Positions 1-9,229 of a stretch of 61,599 bases of DNA are shown piece after piece; the stretch's first letter is position 1, and each line of letters opens with the position of its first letter. Source of the DNA: Flaviflexus huanghaiensis (GTDB taxonomy: Bacteria > Actinomycetota > Actinomycetes > Actinomycetales > Actinomycetaceae); NCBI RefSeq assembly GCF_014118685.1, contig NZ_JACFAK010000015.1, positions 1 through 61,599 on the forward strand. The letters are read 5' to 3'. The notes under the pieces are model-generated. The model saw nothing but the letters and a program-made list of their open reading frames with translations, searched no databases and was not told the DNA's origin. The position numbers were made by a program, and so were the translations under genes.

Positions 1-339
1 GCCGATCGTCAGCAGGATGTCACGAGGAGGCATCTGCGTCATACCCGACTGCGCACGGAAGTCCGGGGTGATCATCGCCTGGTTCCACTGGATCGGAGTC
101 GGGCGATCAACGATAACGCCGCGGCTCTCCAGCTCCTTCGCCAAACGATCGAGGGCTTCGTTAGCCTTCTCCACCGTCTCCGTGGGGCGCGGGCCCCACA
201 TTCCGCGCATCTCCGAGTCGACGGGCACCTTCTCCGAGGTTGCCGGCTCCTCATCGGGGATAACCGAGAAATCAGCCTTGCCGACAATAACCCGCTTTAG
301 CGGATCGAAGTCGTTCCAAGAATTGACAATCTTTGTCAT
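1..339 (-). CDS. Amidinotransferase (glycine amidinotransferase-like), N-terminal part
   Basis: The first 113 residues are present; the gene runs off the left edge. The start (MTKIVNSWNDFDPLKRVIVG) and the later QWNQAMITPDF and MPPRDILLTIG segments match the N-terminal region of the arginine:glycine/inosamine amidinotransferase family, which moves the amidino group of arginine to an amine. The guanidine-modifying fold is shared with arginine deiminase, and the gene follows arcC by 101 bp on the same strand, so it probably belongs to the arginine operon. AGGAG lies just upstream of the ATG. The catalytic Cys would be in the missing C-terminal part, so the acceptor cannot be inferred. Confidence 0.75.
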   Translation of the reverse strand, partial: MTKIVNSWNDFDPLKRVIVGKADFSVIPDEEPATSEKVPVDSEMRGMWGPRPTETVEKANEALDRLAKELESRGVIVDRPTPIQWNQAMITPDFRAQSGMTQMPPRDILLTIG

Positions 340-388
340 GGTTCCTTCATCTCCTAGTCTCAACACCATTGTCGGTGCTAGCTTCTTC

Positions 389-426
389 GCGGGATTTCTC
401 CCGCCCGGTCAGAGGGATTCTCCCTC
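389..426 (-). other. Two small tandem stem-loops between arcC and the amidinotransferase
   Basis: Two short inverted repeats follow each other: arms GCGGGA/TCCCGC at 389-404 (4-nt loop, GAAA on the transcribed strand, a GNRA-type tetraloop) and GAGGGA/TCCCTC at 412-426 (3-nt loop). They lie in the 101-bp gap inside an apparent operon and could act as a processing or attenuation site. No T-run follows. Function is inferred only. Confidence 0.4.
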
Positions 427-440
427 CGGCCAGAAGTTCT

Positions 441-1403
441 TTAGTCGTTCACTTTGAATGTGCTCGGCCTGCCGTCGACGATTCCGCCGTAGTAGCCTCC
501 GGGCGTGATGATCGTGCCTGCCTCGCCGGCAATGATCTTGACGGCGTCTTCGAGCCGACCGATAGCTGCGACGCTGCCTGTCAGTTCGACGAAGCGGCAG
601 GCTGCCTCAACCTTGGGACCCATCGACCCTGCGGCAAAGCCCTTCGACCGCATCATCGCCGGGGTGGCCGAGCGAATCTCGGTTTCCTCCGGGGTTCCAT
701 AGTTGTCGAGCACCGCGGGCACGTCCGTGAGGATCATAAACATGTCCGCGTCGAGCGCTTCAGCAAGAACTGAGCCCGTCAGGTCCTTGTCGATGACAGC
801 CTCGATGCCGACTCGGTTGCCGTTCTCGTCACGGATGACGGGGATTCCGCCACCGCCCGAGCACACAACCACTGCTCCCGAGTCGACGAGGGTGCGGATG
901 ATCCGCGTCTCGACGATTCGCTGCGGCATCGGGGAGGCCACGACGCGACGCCAGTACTTGCCGTCCTCGCGCATGACCCATCCACGCTCCCGCTCGAACA
1001 CCTTGGCCTCTTCCTCGGTGTAGACAGCTCCGACGAACTTCGTCGGGTTGTCGAATGCGGGGTCTCCCGCGAGGACGAGGGTTTGGTTGATGATCGATGC
1101 GACAGGGCGATCGGGAAGCCTGTTCTGGAGTGACTGAAGCATCCAGTACCCGATCATGCCCTGCGTCATCGCTCCGAGTGTGTCGAAGGGGTAGGGCTCC
1201 GACAGCGACTCGTCGTTGGCCGACTGGAGGGCGAGAACGCCGACCTGCGGGCCGTTGCCATGAGTCAGAACGAGTTCGTGATCGTCTGCCAGCAGTCCGA
1301 GAGAATCGACAGCCTTCTTGACGTTCTCGATCTGCGGGGCAGCGTCCGGCTTCTGGCCACGCTCAAGGAGAGCGTTGCCGCCGAGGGCTGCGACAATCCT
1401 CAT
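441..1403 (-). CDS. arcC: Carbamate kinase
   Basis: 320 residues, the usual length of carbamate kinase. It converts carbamoyl phosphate and ADP to ATP, CO2 and ammonia, the energy-yielding last step of the arginine deiminase pathway. The N-terminal MRIVAALGGNALLERGQ and the LTHGNGPQVG segment are family signatures; a later CSGGGGIPV also fits the amino-acid kinase fold. The start is 1 bp after the arcB stop, with GGGGAG inside the end of arcB as its ribosome binding site, so the two are translationally linked. Cytoplasmic. Confidence 0.95.
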   Translation of the reverse strand: MRIVAALGGNALLERGQKPDAAPQIENVKKAVDSLGLLADDHELVLTHGNGPQVGVLALQSANDESLSEPYPFDTLGAMTQGMIGYWMLQSLQNRLPDRPVASIINQTLVLAGDPAFDNPTKFVGAVYTEEEAKVFERERGWVMREDGKYWRRVVASPMPQRIVETRIIRTLVDSGAVVVCSGGGGIPVIRDENGNRVGIEAVIDKDLTGSVLAEALDADMFMILTDVPAVLDNYGTPEETEIRSATPAMMRSKGFAAGSMGPKVEAACRFVELTGSVAAIGRLEDAVKIIAGEAGTIITPGGYYGGIVDGRPSTFKVND

Positions 1404-1404
1404 C

Positions 1405-2409
1405 TCACATCTCCCCGAGGGTTGCGACCATGACGGCCTTGATGGTGTGCATGCGGTTCTCGGCCTCGTCGAAGACGAGCGATGCGTCAGACTCGAAGAC
1501 GTCGTTCGTCACCTCAAGTCCGTTACCCATGCCGGTCTTCTCGAAGATCTCCTGTCCGACCTTCGTCTTCGTGTCGTGGAACGCGGGAAGGCAGTGGAGG
1601 AACTTCGCATCCTTGCCGGTCGCGGCGAGGAGTTCCTTGTTGACCTGGTAGGGGCTGAGCTGCTCGATGCGAGCATCCCACACCTCCGCCGGCTCACCCA
1701 TGGACACCCAGATGTCGGTGTAGATGAAGTCGGCTCCTTCAACACCCTTCTTGGGGTCGTTCTCGTACGTGATCTCCGCACCGGACTTCTCAGCAAGCTT
1801 GGCTGCGAGTTCGCGAACCTCGGGAACGGTCTCGAGCTCCTTGGGGCCGACCATCTTGACGTTCATGCCGATGAGGGCGCCTCCGACGAGAAGGGAGTTC
1901 GCGACGTTGTTGCGAGTATCGCCAACGAACGCGACGGTGATCTCGTTGTAGGGCTTACCCGATGCCTCGTGCATCGTCAGCTGATCAGCGAGAGTCTGGG
2001 TGGGATGCCAGTCATCGGTCAGACCGTTCCACACGGGAACGCCAGCAAGCTCGGCGAGCGTATCGACATGCTCCTGCTTGTGACCGCGGAACTCAATTCC
2101 GTCGTAGAAGCGGCCGAGCACTCGAGCGGTGTCCTCAACGGACTCCTTGTGTCCCATCTGCGATCCGCTGGGATCGAGGTACGTGATGCTCGCACCCTGG
2201 TCGTAGGCGCCGACTTCAAACGCGCAGCGTGTCCTCGTCGAGGTCTTCTCGAAGATGAGAGCAATGTTCTTGCCCTTGAGGTACTGCGTCTCGGTACCGT
2301 TCTTCTTAGCCGCCTTGAGTTCCGCAGCTAGATCAAGCAGGTAGAGCCACTCTTCTTGAGTGAAGTCGATTTCCTTGAGGAAAGACCTGCCCTTGAGGTT
2401 GACGGCCAT
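1405..2409 (-). CDS. arcB: Ornithine carbamoyltransferase (catabolic)
   Basis: 334 residues from [20 protein letters not shown]. It turns citrulline and phosphate into ornithine and carbamoyl phosphate in the arginine deiminase pathway. The carbamoyl-phosphate motif [16 protein letters not shown] and the ornithine-binding [11 protein letters not shown] segment are intact. The frame stays open for 76 more codons upstream, but this ATG has AAAGGA at proper spacing and the upstream extension is low-complexity, so the shorter start is preferred. It lies between arcA and arcC on the same strand; this placement argues for a catabolic rather than biosynthetic role. Confidence 0.95.
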   Translation of the reverse strand: MAVNLKGRSFLKEIDFTQEEWLYLLDLAAELKAAKKNGTETQYLKGKNIALIFEKTSTRTRCAFEVGAYDQGASITYLDPSGSQMGHKESVEDTARVLGRFYDGIEFRGHKQEHVDTLAELAGVPVWNGLTDDWHPTQTLADQLTMHEASGKPYNEITVAFVGDTRNNVANSLLVGGALIGMNVKMVGPKELETVPEVRELAAKLAEKSGAEITYENDPKKGVEGADFIYTDIWVSMGEPAEVWDARIEQLSPYQVNKELLAATGKDAKFLHCLPAFHDTKTKVGQEIFEKTGMGNGLEVTNDVFESDASLVFDEAENRMHTIKAVMVATLGEM

Positions 2410-2447
2410 GAGGCTGTGTCCTTTCGATGGTGTGATGGGTGTTATGT

Positions 2448-3671
2448 CTAAATGTCGTCGCGGATGGTGGGGCAGCTCATGCAGCGAGGTCCACCTCGAC
2501 CGCGGCCAAGCTCTGCACCGGGAACTGGGATGACCCTGACGCCCTCGGACTCGAGGTACGCGTTCGCCTCGACGTTGCGGTCGTATGCGACGACAACGTT
2601 CGGGGCCAGCGCGAGAACGTTGCACGCGTCGTTCCACTGTCCACGCTCGGCAGCGAAGTCGTCCTCGGGAGTCGTGAGAATGCGAACCTCGGGAATGTCG
2701 AGCGCTTTCGCGAGTGCCTTGTGCATGTCCTCGCCAGGAGCGGTCTTGACGTCGATGTCTCCAGGACGCGAGCCCTTAGTGACGGTGACGGACGGCAGCA
2801 TGCCGAGATGCTTGTACTTAAGGAAGGTGTTCTCGTTGACCATCGTCATGACGGTGTCGAGATGCATCTGTGCTCTCTCTTCCTTCATGAGGAGGCCGAC
2901 AACGCTCGTGGCTTCGCTGTTCCACAGGAGGTTGCGGGCGAGCCGCTCGAAGCCAGCTGCCGTCGTACGCTCGGAAATGCCGATCGCTACTGCGCCGTTG
3001 CCGATGACCTCGACGTCGCCGCCTTCGACGGTTGCTGCGCGGTCGGCGAGGCCGCCGGCCCACTTATCGAAACCTTCGTTGCGGAACCTCGGGTGCCAGC
3101 GGTAGATGGCTTCAAGGTTGATCGTCTCGCGCATGCGGGCAACCTTCTGCATCGCGTTGATCGAGACCCCGTCGAAGACCCAGCAGGATGGGTCACGGGT
3201 GAAGTAGTGGTTCGGCAGGCAACGGAGAACCATGAAGTCATTCTCTGCGCGGGCAAGGTAGGCCGATTCGAGCTTGCCGGTGAGCTCGATGAGCTCCGTC
3301 TTCGTGACGCCGGCAATGACCAGTTCTGCGAGGTCCGCAGCCGAGAGGCTATCTGCGTACTCGCGCATGATCCGTGTTCCGGTAACGCCGTACCAGCGCT
3401 CCTCGAAGGTCTCGTCGCTAACGTAGTGACGGGCCTCCGGGATTTCGAGCGTCTCGGCGAGGAGCTCCTGGAGGTACAGAACCTCGGCACCCTCATCGCG
3501 CATAGCGGCTGCGAACACGTCGTGCTCGGCCTGCGCCTGCTGAGTCCAGAGCACATCGTCGAAGAGTAGCTCGTCTTTATTGGTCGGTGTCAGACGGTCC
3601 ATTTCCCGTCCGGGGCGGTGGACTATAACCTGCCGCAATTTTCCCACTTCTGATGCGACACGGAATGTCAT
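2448..3671 (-). CDS. arcA: Arginine deiminase
   Basis: 407 residues from [21 protein letters not shown]. It hydrolyses arginine to citrulline and ammonia, first step of the pathway that yields ATP and raises pH. Visible motifs are [36 protein letters not shown] and the C-terminal GGPRCMSCP with the catalytic Cys at about residue 397. A start 12 codons upstream exists, but GAGAGG precedes this ATG and the family begins here. It is the first gene of the arcA-arcB-arcC operon; an inverted repeat lies about 75 bp upstream of the start. Confidence 0.96.
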   Translation of the reverse strand: MTFRVASEVGKLRQVIVHRPGREMDRLTPTNKDELLFDDVLWTQQAQAEHDVFAAAMRDEGAEVLYLQELLAETLEIPEARHYVSDETFEERWYGVTGTRIMREYADSLSAADLAELVIAGVTKTELIELTGKLESAYLARAENDFMVLRCLPNHYFTRDPSCWVFDGVSINAMQKVARMRETINLEAIYRWHPRFRNEGFDKWAGGLADRAATVEGGDVEVIGNGAVAIGISERTTAAGFERLARNLLWNSEATSVVGLLMKEERAQMHLDTVMTMVNENTFLKYKHLGMLPSVTVTKGSRPGDIDVKTAPGEDMHKALAKALDIPEVRILTTPEDDFAAERGQWNDACNVLALAPNVVVAYDRNVEANAYLESEGVRVIPVPGAELGRGRGGPRCMSCPTIRDDI

Positions 3672-3743
3672 CGGGGATCCTCTCGTCGTTGAGCTCTGAT
3701 GGCGCACCGTCAGTATGCGGGAAATTGGTACGCGAGTGCTAGG

Positions 3744-3768
3744 ACGTTAGTACTACCGTACTTAACGT
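3744..3768. promoter_or_regulatory. Inverted repeat upstream of the arc operon, candidate operator
   Basis: Arms ACGTTAGTAC and GTACTTAACGT face each other across a 4-nt spacer (TACC); they match except for one extra base. The site is 73-97 bp upstream of the arcA start, where an operator for an arginine or oxygen regulator would be expected. It has no T-tail and is not next to a gene end, so a terminator role is less likely. The binding protein is unknown. Confidence 0.45.
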
Positions 3769-4383
3769 AATGGGGCGCACTTTTTCTCAAGCCTCAGGCA
3801 CCCTTCCCCCGCAATCATCACTTTGTGGCGTTAAATAGCCGAAACTGGACATTGGTACGGTCTCCTCACCATCTCCCAACACCCCGTGCACATTGTTGCA
3901 GAGCCGTTCGCACGTCAGACTGATTGATTTGCCAGGCGACGGGCATAGCATCCGCCGCCCCGACAATCACGCGCGGAAGGGGGCTGTCGGCCTTCCGATT
4001 GACGCCCCCACCGGGCGGGCTCAGTTCAGCCGGCGGCTCTTGAAACTGCAGTTGGCCGACTGCGCCCTCGGGAACGAAACTCTCGCCCGGTCACTCCTGG
4101 GACGACCCGCCATCATCGTCAAGCCGCCCTTAGCTGTCGCGGGGCGCCATCCGTCAGAAGGGCGACCGTTGTGGCCATCGACCGAGGGACCCGGCGAGCG
4201 ATGTGCTAATCCTCCTTCGCAACTGATAACGAACTTCGTGCGCTCTACCCCTGCCGTGACGCAACGCCCTCGCCGGTTGTCCTTCTCAAGGTCCGGGTAA
4301 CGAGAGAGGCTTATTGGCGAGCATGAGGTGCGGTGGATGCGAAATCGAGAGGTGGCCCTAGGATGTCAGGGAGGAGGCCGCCC
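3769..4383. other. Intergenic stretch between arcA and the AI-2E permease
   Basis: About 600 bp between divergent genes. It must hold the promoters of both. A 135-codon open frame at 3893-4300 (plus) has no ribosome binding site and no recognisable product, and was not accepted. No RNA gene was recognised. Confidence 0.4.
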
Positions 4384-5592
4384 ATGAAACTGTTCTCACC
4401 ACGGCAGAAGACCAGCCCTACCGCCGAGTCCCCGGCGGCTGTTGGCAATGAGCCGGTGCCGAGCGTCGCTCCTGAGCTGCCGGGCGTCACGTCGGGCGTC
4501 CCGCCGTTGCTCGCGAAGTTTGGACTTGGATCGTGGTACCTCATCGGGATCATCATCTTCGTCGCGTTCATCGTTTTCGCGACAGCCAACGTTAACTTCA
4601 TTTTCGTCACGGTGTTTCTCGCGTTTGTCGCAACATCTGTCCTGAGGCCAATCACGGACCTGCTCGCGCGTTGGTTACCGCGAGCGCTGGCGATGATTCT
4701 TAGCCTCGTGCTCGTCATCGGCGCCTTCGCCGGCCTTATCGCCTTCGTCGTTATCTCAGTCCGAAGTGAGTGGGACGACCTCGCCTCGCAGTTCAGTGAG
4801 GGCATCGACTCGATCTTCGAGCTGGTGGAGAACGCTCCCCTGCCCTGGAACGTGAGTTCAGATGAGCCGCAACAGTGGATTTCTCAAACGATCGACGATG
4901 GAATCGCTTGGATCCAAGAGAACACCGGCGAAATCACATCACAGGTCATGTCGGGCGCGTCTTCTATCGGCCTCGGCATCATGATCCTGTCGCTCGCCAC
5001 CCTCATCACCGTCTTCTTCCTCATGTCGGGTGCCCAGATGTGGCTGTGGTTCCTCAATGAACTTCCGGACAAGCATCGGGACACAACCCACCGGGCGGCC
5101 ATGGCGGGATGGCTGGCGTTCTCGGGCTACGCGCGCGGGACGGTCATCATCGGCCTCATCAACGGGGCGCTCGCCTTTCTCCTCCTCATCGTTCTCGGAG
5201 TACCACTCGCCGCACCGCTTGCCGTTCTTGTCGTCATCGGAACTTTCATTCCGCTGATCGGAGCGCCTGCCGCGATGATCATCGCAACGATCGTCGCGCT
5301 TGCCGCGAACGGTATCGCCGTCGCCTTCATCGTCCTCATCGGCATTGCCCTCATCGGCCAGCTTGAAGGCAATGTCCTCCAACCGCTCATCATGGGCAAG
5401 CAGGTTTCGCTTCATCCAACGGTCATCGCCCTCGGCGTCGCGGCTGGCACGCTCCTCGCAGGACTCTTCGGAGCAATTATTGCGATCCCCATTCTGTCCG
5501 TTCTCTGGGCGGTCTATAAGGTGCTGCGCAAGCAGGACCCGCCTCGACAAACCTTGCCTGACGTCGACAAGGATGAACTCCTCGAGACCTAG
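4384..5592 (+). CDS. AI-2E family (DUF20/PerM) transporter
   Basis: 402 residues, an integral membrane protein. The family includes TqsA, a proposed autoinducer-2 exporter, and PerM permeases; many members have unrelated or unknown substrates. After a polar N-terminus come two hydrophobic segments (around WYLIGIIIFVAFIVFATANV), a long soluble loop, then GYARGTVIIGLINGALAFLLLIVLGVPLA and further helices with the family-typical LIGQLEGNVLQPLIMGKQVSLHP motif. Two in-frame starts lie upstream (GTG 4333, ATG 4363), but GGAGG at the right spacing favours the ATG at 4384. It stands alone on this strand. Confidence 0.88.
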   Translation: MKLFSPRQKTSPTAESPAAVGNEPVPSVAPELPGVTSGVPPLLAKFGLGSWYLIGIIIFVAFIVFATANVNFIFVTVFLAFVATSVLRPITDLLARWLPRALAMILSLVLVIGAFAGLIAFVVISVRSEWDDLASQFSEGIDSIFELVENAPLPWNVSSDEPQQWISQTIDDGIAWIQENTGEITSQVMSGASSIGLGIMILSLATLITVFFLMSGAQMWLWFLNELPDKHRDTTHRAAMAGWLAFSGYARGTVIIGLINGALAFLLLIVLGVPLAAPLAVLVVIGTFIPLIGAPAAMIIATIVALAANGIAVAFIVLIGIALIGQLEGNVLQPLIMGKQVSLHPTVIALGVAAGTLLAGLFGAIIAIPILSVLWAVYKVLRKQDPPRQTLPDVDKDELLET

Positions 5593-5735
5593 CTCTCGGG
5601 CCTTGGACCTTGATTTCCCGCCACAGCGATCCGTCGTAGCGGGACAGCCGGTGGCGGTGTGACCATCGGCGATGTCTGCCAGCCGACATGACTGCGCCAA
5701 CATCTCACGAGACATCATCTCCTTGCGCACTTCTT

Positions 5736-5773
5736 GTCTAGACTTGTACAGTCGTTATGTCACCGGTTGTGAC
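5736..5773 (+). promoter_or_regulatory. Possible promoter/operator region of deoC
   Basis: Two dyads lie 27-64 bp before deoC: the 8-bp palindrome GTCTAGAC (5736-5743) and GTCAC-N5-GTGAC (5759-5773). Either could be a repressor site for the deoC-kinase operon. No regulator gene lies next to it, so this is a pattern observation only. Confidence 0.3.
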
Positions 5774-5799
5774 CGGACGAGCTTCAAAGGAGAGGACGA

Positions 5800-6495
5800 A
5801 TGACGCTCACTGTTGCGGAGTACGCAAAACACTTTGACATGGCACTGCATCTGCAGAGCTCCACCGAGCAGGATATCCGCGCCCATGCACAGGGTGCACG
5901 GAAGGCCAATGTGGCCGCCTGTTACACGAACTCCTACTGGACACCCGTCGTGGCCGAGGAGCTCAAAGGCTCCGACATTCACGTCGGCACCGCCATCTCT
6001 TTCCCCTACGGGGCCACGTCGACGGCAATGAAGTTCGCCGAAATCGATGAAGGTCTCGACCTGGGCGCGACCGCTGTCGACATGGTTCTCAATATTGGCG
6101 AGTTCCGTGATGGCAACGACGCGCTCACAATGCGGGAGCTCGAAGGCCTCGTCGAGCGCTGCGAAGGCCGCGCTATTTCGAAGCTCATCTTCGAGGTCTG
6201 CTACCTCACTGACGATGAAATCGCTCGCCTGACCCGCCTGTGCTGCGATGCTGGGATTGACTACGTCAAGACCGCGACGGGGTCGCAGGGCTTCCCCACC
6301 GAGTCGCAGGTGAAGATCATGCGCGACAACATCACGAACCCGAAGACGAAGCTCAAGGTGTCGGGCGTGCCTCGCACGTTTGCCATGCCGGCATCTCTCT
6401 GGCTTATCGAGAAGATGGGTGTGTCCCTCATCGGTACCAGGTCCGCCGCCAAGCTCGTCGAACAATACGCCGACTACCTCGAGAACGGAGTCTGA
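5800..6495 (+). CDS. deoC: Deoxyribose-phosphate aldolase
   Basis: 231 residues. It splits 2-deoxyribose 5-phosphate into acetaldehyde and glyceraldehyde 3-phosphate. The Schiff-base lysine is in DYVKTATG (about K157), the second lysine in LKVSGVPRT (about K186) and the aspartate in VDMVLNIG (about D94). The ribosome binding site AAAGGAGAG is strong. The FGGY kinase follows after 1 bp, so the two are co-transcribed; other nucleoside-salvage genes (deoA, deoB, deoD) are not in the window, which points to use of a free sugar rather than nucleosides (inference). Confidence 0.95.
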   Translation: MTLTVAEYAKHFDMALHLQSSTEQDIRAHAQGARKANVAACYTNSYWTPVVAEELKGSDIHVGTAISFPYGATSTAMKFAEIDEGLDLGATAVDMVLNIGEFRDGNDALTMRELEGLVERCEGRAISKLIFEVCYLTDDEIARLTRLCCDAGIDYVKTATGSQGFPTESQVKIMRDNITNPKTKLKVSGVPRTFAMPASLWLIEKMGVSLIGTRSAAKLVEQYADYLENGV

Positions 6496-6496
6496 C

Positions 6497-8020
6497 ATGT
6501 CAGAAGAGAAATACCTTGTCGGCATCGATGCCGGCACCACCGGATGCAAGACCGTCGTCTTCGACGCCGACGGCAACCCCCTCGGCGAAGATTACCGGGA
6601 GTACCCGACGCTGTTCCCCAAGCCGGGCTGGATCGAACAGTCCTACGATGACATCATCCCGCCGCTCGTCGAGTCCTGCCGCGTTGCCATCAACCAGTCA
6701 GGTGTGGACCGCACGAAGATTGCGGGTCTCGCCTTCTCTTCTCAGGCACCGCTGCTCACGATGCTCGATGAGGATGGCTTCCTCATGCGCGACTTCGTCT
6801 CGTGGCAGGATCTGCGCGGCGCGCCCTACATTCCGCAGCTCCGCGAGGCCTACGGTGCTGAGGAGTTCTACCAGGAAACCGGCGACCCCCTTGGCACGAA
6901 CTCAGCTGCGCCGAAGTGGGCGTGGCTACGAGACAACGAGCCGGAGACCTTCGAACGGGCACGCTGGCTTCTGTCGGAGCAGGAATACCTCCTCAAACTG
7001 TGGGGCGCCGAGGAATACTGGACCGACCTGTCCTCTGCTTCCCGTGAGGGCATGCTCGACGTCGACACGCTCGAATGGTCAAAGGGCGTCCATGACCTCG
7101 TCGGTCTACCCATCGAAAAGCGGGCGAAGATCTCGACCGAGCCCGGTCAGATCGTCGGCAGCATCACGGGCGATATCGCACTCCGTGCAGGACTTCCTGA
7201 CGGCGTGCCTCTCGCCATCGGCGGCCACGATCAGAACTGTTCGACGTTCGGCGGCGGCGCCGTCAAGGGCGGCGACACAGTCATGGTCATGGGCACCTTC
7301 GGCTCCTGCTACGTCGTCATGGACGAGTCCCGCCGCGATCCGCAGCGCAAACTCGTCGTCAAGCCCAATCACGGCATGGGCAACTGGACGATTGAGGCAT
7401 TCTCGAACACATCAGCCTCCGCGTTCCGCTGGTACCGGGACACGTTTGGCGATCTCGAAACGTCCGCAGGCCGCGTTGTCGGCATCGATCCGTACGACCT
7501 CATGACCCGCCAGGCCTCCCGCTCTCCCATCGGCGCCAACGGAGTAACGTTCCTGCCCTACCTCGCAGGTGCCTCCGGCGCCCGTCAGAACGCCAACGCG
7601 CGCGGAAACCTCTTCGGCCTGTCACTGTCAACCAACAAGTCGGATGTCGTCCGCGCCGTGCTCGAGGGCATCTGCTTCGAAATGAAGGACGTCATCAACG
7701 CCCAGAAGGCTGCAGGCATCGACATCGGCACGATCCGCCTCGTTGGCGGCGCCGCCAAGTCGCCGTTCTGGAGCCAGATGCTGGCGGATTCACTCGGACA
7801 CCCGATCGAGATCCTCGCGAACAACCAGGCGGGTTGCCTCGGCGCCGCCATGTACGCGGGCGTCGGCGTTGGCGTCTACGACTCCTGCGAGGAAGCCGCC
7901 GAACGCGCGGTCAAGGTCTCCGATCGTTACGAGCCGGACCCGGAAACGTCCGCTCAGTACGAGGCCTCGTTCGAGCGTTTTGTCGACTCCTACGATGCAC
8001 TCGAGGGCAGGGTTTTCTAA
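6497..8020 (+). CDS. FGGY-family carbohydrate kinase, substrate unknown
   Basis: 507 residues. The start YLVGIDAGTTGCKTVVFD is the ATP-binding phosphate 1 motif and GGHDQNCSTFGGG and LVGGAAKSPFWSQMLAD are the other family signatures; both FGGY domains are present. Family members phosphorylate xylulose, ribulose, glycerol, erythritol or AI-2. The gene begins 1 bp after deoC, so a natural hypothesis is that it makes a phosphosugar that the aldolase cleaves, for example deoxyribose 5-phosphate. That is inference: the known deoxyribose kinase is of the ribokinase family. No transporter for a sugar lies beside it. Confidence 0.85.
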   Translation: MSEEKYLVGIDAGTTGCKTVVFDADGNPLGEDYREYPTLFPKPGWIEQSYDDIIPPLVESCRVAINQSGVDRTKIAGLAFSSQAPLLTMLDEDGFLMRDFVSWQDLRGAPYIPQLREAYGAEEFYQETGDPLGTNSAAPKWAWLRDNEPETFERARWLLSEQEYLLKLWGAEEYWTDLSSASREGMLDVDTLEWSKGVHDLVGLPIEKRAKISTEPGQIVGSITGDIALRAGLPDGVPLAIGGHDQNCSTFGGGAVKGGDTVMVMGTFGSCYVVMDESRRDPQRKLVVKPNHGMGNWTIEAFSNTSASAFRWYRDTFGDLETSAGRVVGIDPYDLMTRQASRSPIGANGVTFLPYLAGASGARQNANARGNLFGLSLSTNKSDVVRAVLEGICFEMKDVINAQKAAGIDIGTIRLVGGAAKSPFWSQMLADSLGHPIEILANNQAGCLGAAMYAGVGVGVYDSCEEAAERAVKVSDRYEPDPETSAQYEASFERFVDSYDALEGRVF

Positions 8021-8070
8021 ACCCCGCGTCGTGCCTCGCGCACAAGACTTCGTCGCGTCCCGATGAAGAG

Positions 8071-8100
8071 GTGGTGGCCGCCCGTGAGGGCGGCCACCAC
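8071..8100. terminator. Bidirectional terminator hairpin between convergent genes
   Basis: A perfect 13-bp stem (left arm GTGGTGGCCGCCC) closes a GTGA loop, placed 50 bp after the kinase stop and 24 bp after the end of the converging SDR gene. There is no clear T-run, as is common in high-GC actinobacteria. Confidence 0.8.
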
Positions 8101-8124
8101 CTGACGCTCGTTGTGCGCCAGCGG

Positions 8125-9006
8125 TTAAGGGGTCGGCTTGCCTCCGGTGACACCGAGCGTCTCGCCCGCGACGTAGGAGGCCTCGTCCGACGCGAGGAAG
8201 ACGTAAGCGCCCGCGAGTTCGACTGGGTGGCCAGCGCGGCCCAGCGGAGTGTCCTGCCCGAAGGACGTGAGCTTCTCCATCGGCTGACCGTAGCTCGGCT
8301 GGAGCGGGGTCCAGATCGGGCCGGGGGCGACCGCGTTGACACGGATGCCCTTCGGCGCGAGTTCCTGAGCGAGTCCCTTCGACAGGTTGTTCATCCCTGC
8401 CTTCGTCACGGCATAGTCGAGGAGTGTATCCGATGGCTGGTACGCCTGAATCGACGACGTGAAGATGATCGATGAACCCGGCTTCATATGCCGCAGGGCC
8501 GCCTTCGTCACGCGGAAGGCGGAGTATATGTTCGACTTCATTGTGAGGTCGAAGTCCTCGTCAGAGATGTTCTCAATCCCGTCATGCCAGATCTGGCGGC
8601 TCGCATTGTTGACGAGAATATCGAGACCGCCGAACTCGCGCACGGTCTCCTCGACGATGTGCTCGCACTGCTCGAGCTCCATGAGGTCGCCGGGTAGCGC
8701 AACGGCCTTCCGGCCCTCCGCACGGATCGCCTCGAGCACGCGGTCGGCATCCACCTGCTCCTCCGGCAGATATGAGATCGCAACATCCGCGCCCTCTCGG
8801 GCGTAGGCGACGGCGACAGCGGCGCCAATCCCCGAATCTCCTCCGGTGATGAGGGCCCGGCGCCCCTTGAGCCGACCATGACCAACGTAGGTGTCGATGC
8901 CAATGTCGGCCTGGGGTTCGAGGTCGCGGTCCAGACCCGGATGCTCCTGCTTCTGCTCCGGCGGGTCGACCTTCTTGAAATACTGACGCGGGTCATTCAG
9001 TGTCAT
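8125..9006 (-). CDS. SDR family oxidoreductase (YghA/general stress protein 39 type)
   Basis: 293 residues. It has the long polar N-terminus of this SDR subgroup (YFKKVDPPEQKQEHPGLD), the NAD(P) motif ALITGGDSGIGAA, NNAS, and the catalytic YAVTK, so it should be an active NAD(P)-dependent dehydrogenase. Relatives are stress-induced in other bacteria; the natural substrate is not established. It is monocistronic, ends against the terminator at 8071-8100, and is divergent from the small acidic gene at 9230. Confidence 0.88.
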   Translation of the reverse strand: MTLNDPRQYFKKVDPPEQKQEHPGLDRDLEPQADIGIDTYVGHGRLKGRRALITGGDSGIGAAVAVAYAREGADVAISYLPEEQVDADRVLEAIRAEGRKAVALPGDLMELEQCEHIVEETVREFGGLDILVNNASRQIWHDGIENISDEDFDLTMKSNIYSAFRVTKAALRHMKPGSSIIFTSSIQAYQPSDTLLDYAVTKAGMNNLSKGLAQELAPKGIRVNAVAPGPIWTPLQPSYGQPMEKLTSFGQDTPLGRAGHPVELAGAYVFLASDEASYVAGETLGVTGGKPTP

Positions 9007-9229
9007 GATTACCTGCTTTCATTGTGCCGAGCTGATGTGACCGAGCCTATAAAGATCGCGTAGCGAACAAAACCGCTGGTGGGCGCCTATGGGGCGTTTC
9101 CCTACGCTATTCGTGAACCCTCGGATATCGCTGGGAGTTCGCGGCGCTGCGCTTGTGAAGCCGAAGCGTCGGAGCCTACCGTTAGCGGTACGTTCAGTTG
9201 GGCGATCATTCGCCCGGTCAGGAGGAATC

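Noticed and set aside
2410-2637. N-terminal extension of ornithine carbamoyltransferase
   Set aside because: The added 76 residues overlap the end of arcA and are low-complexity; the internal ATG at 2409 has a ribosome binding site.
1318-3569. Long plus-strand frames opposite arcB and arcA
   Set aside because: The minus-strand genes have full catalytic motifs; the opposite frames are composition shadows.
3893-4300. 135-codon plus-strand frame in the arcA upstream gap
   Set aside because: No ribosome binding site, odd composition, no recognisable product.
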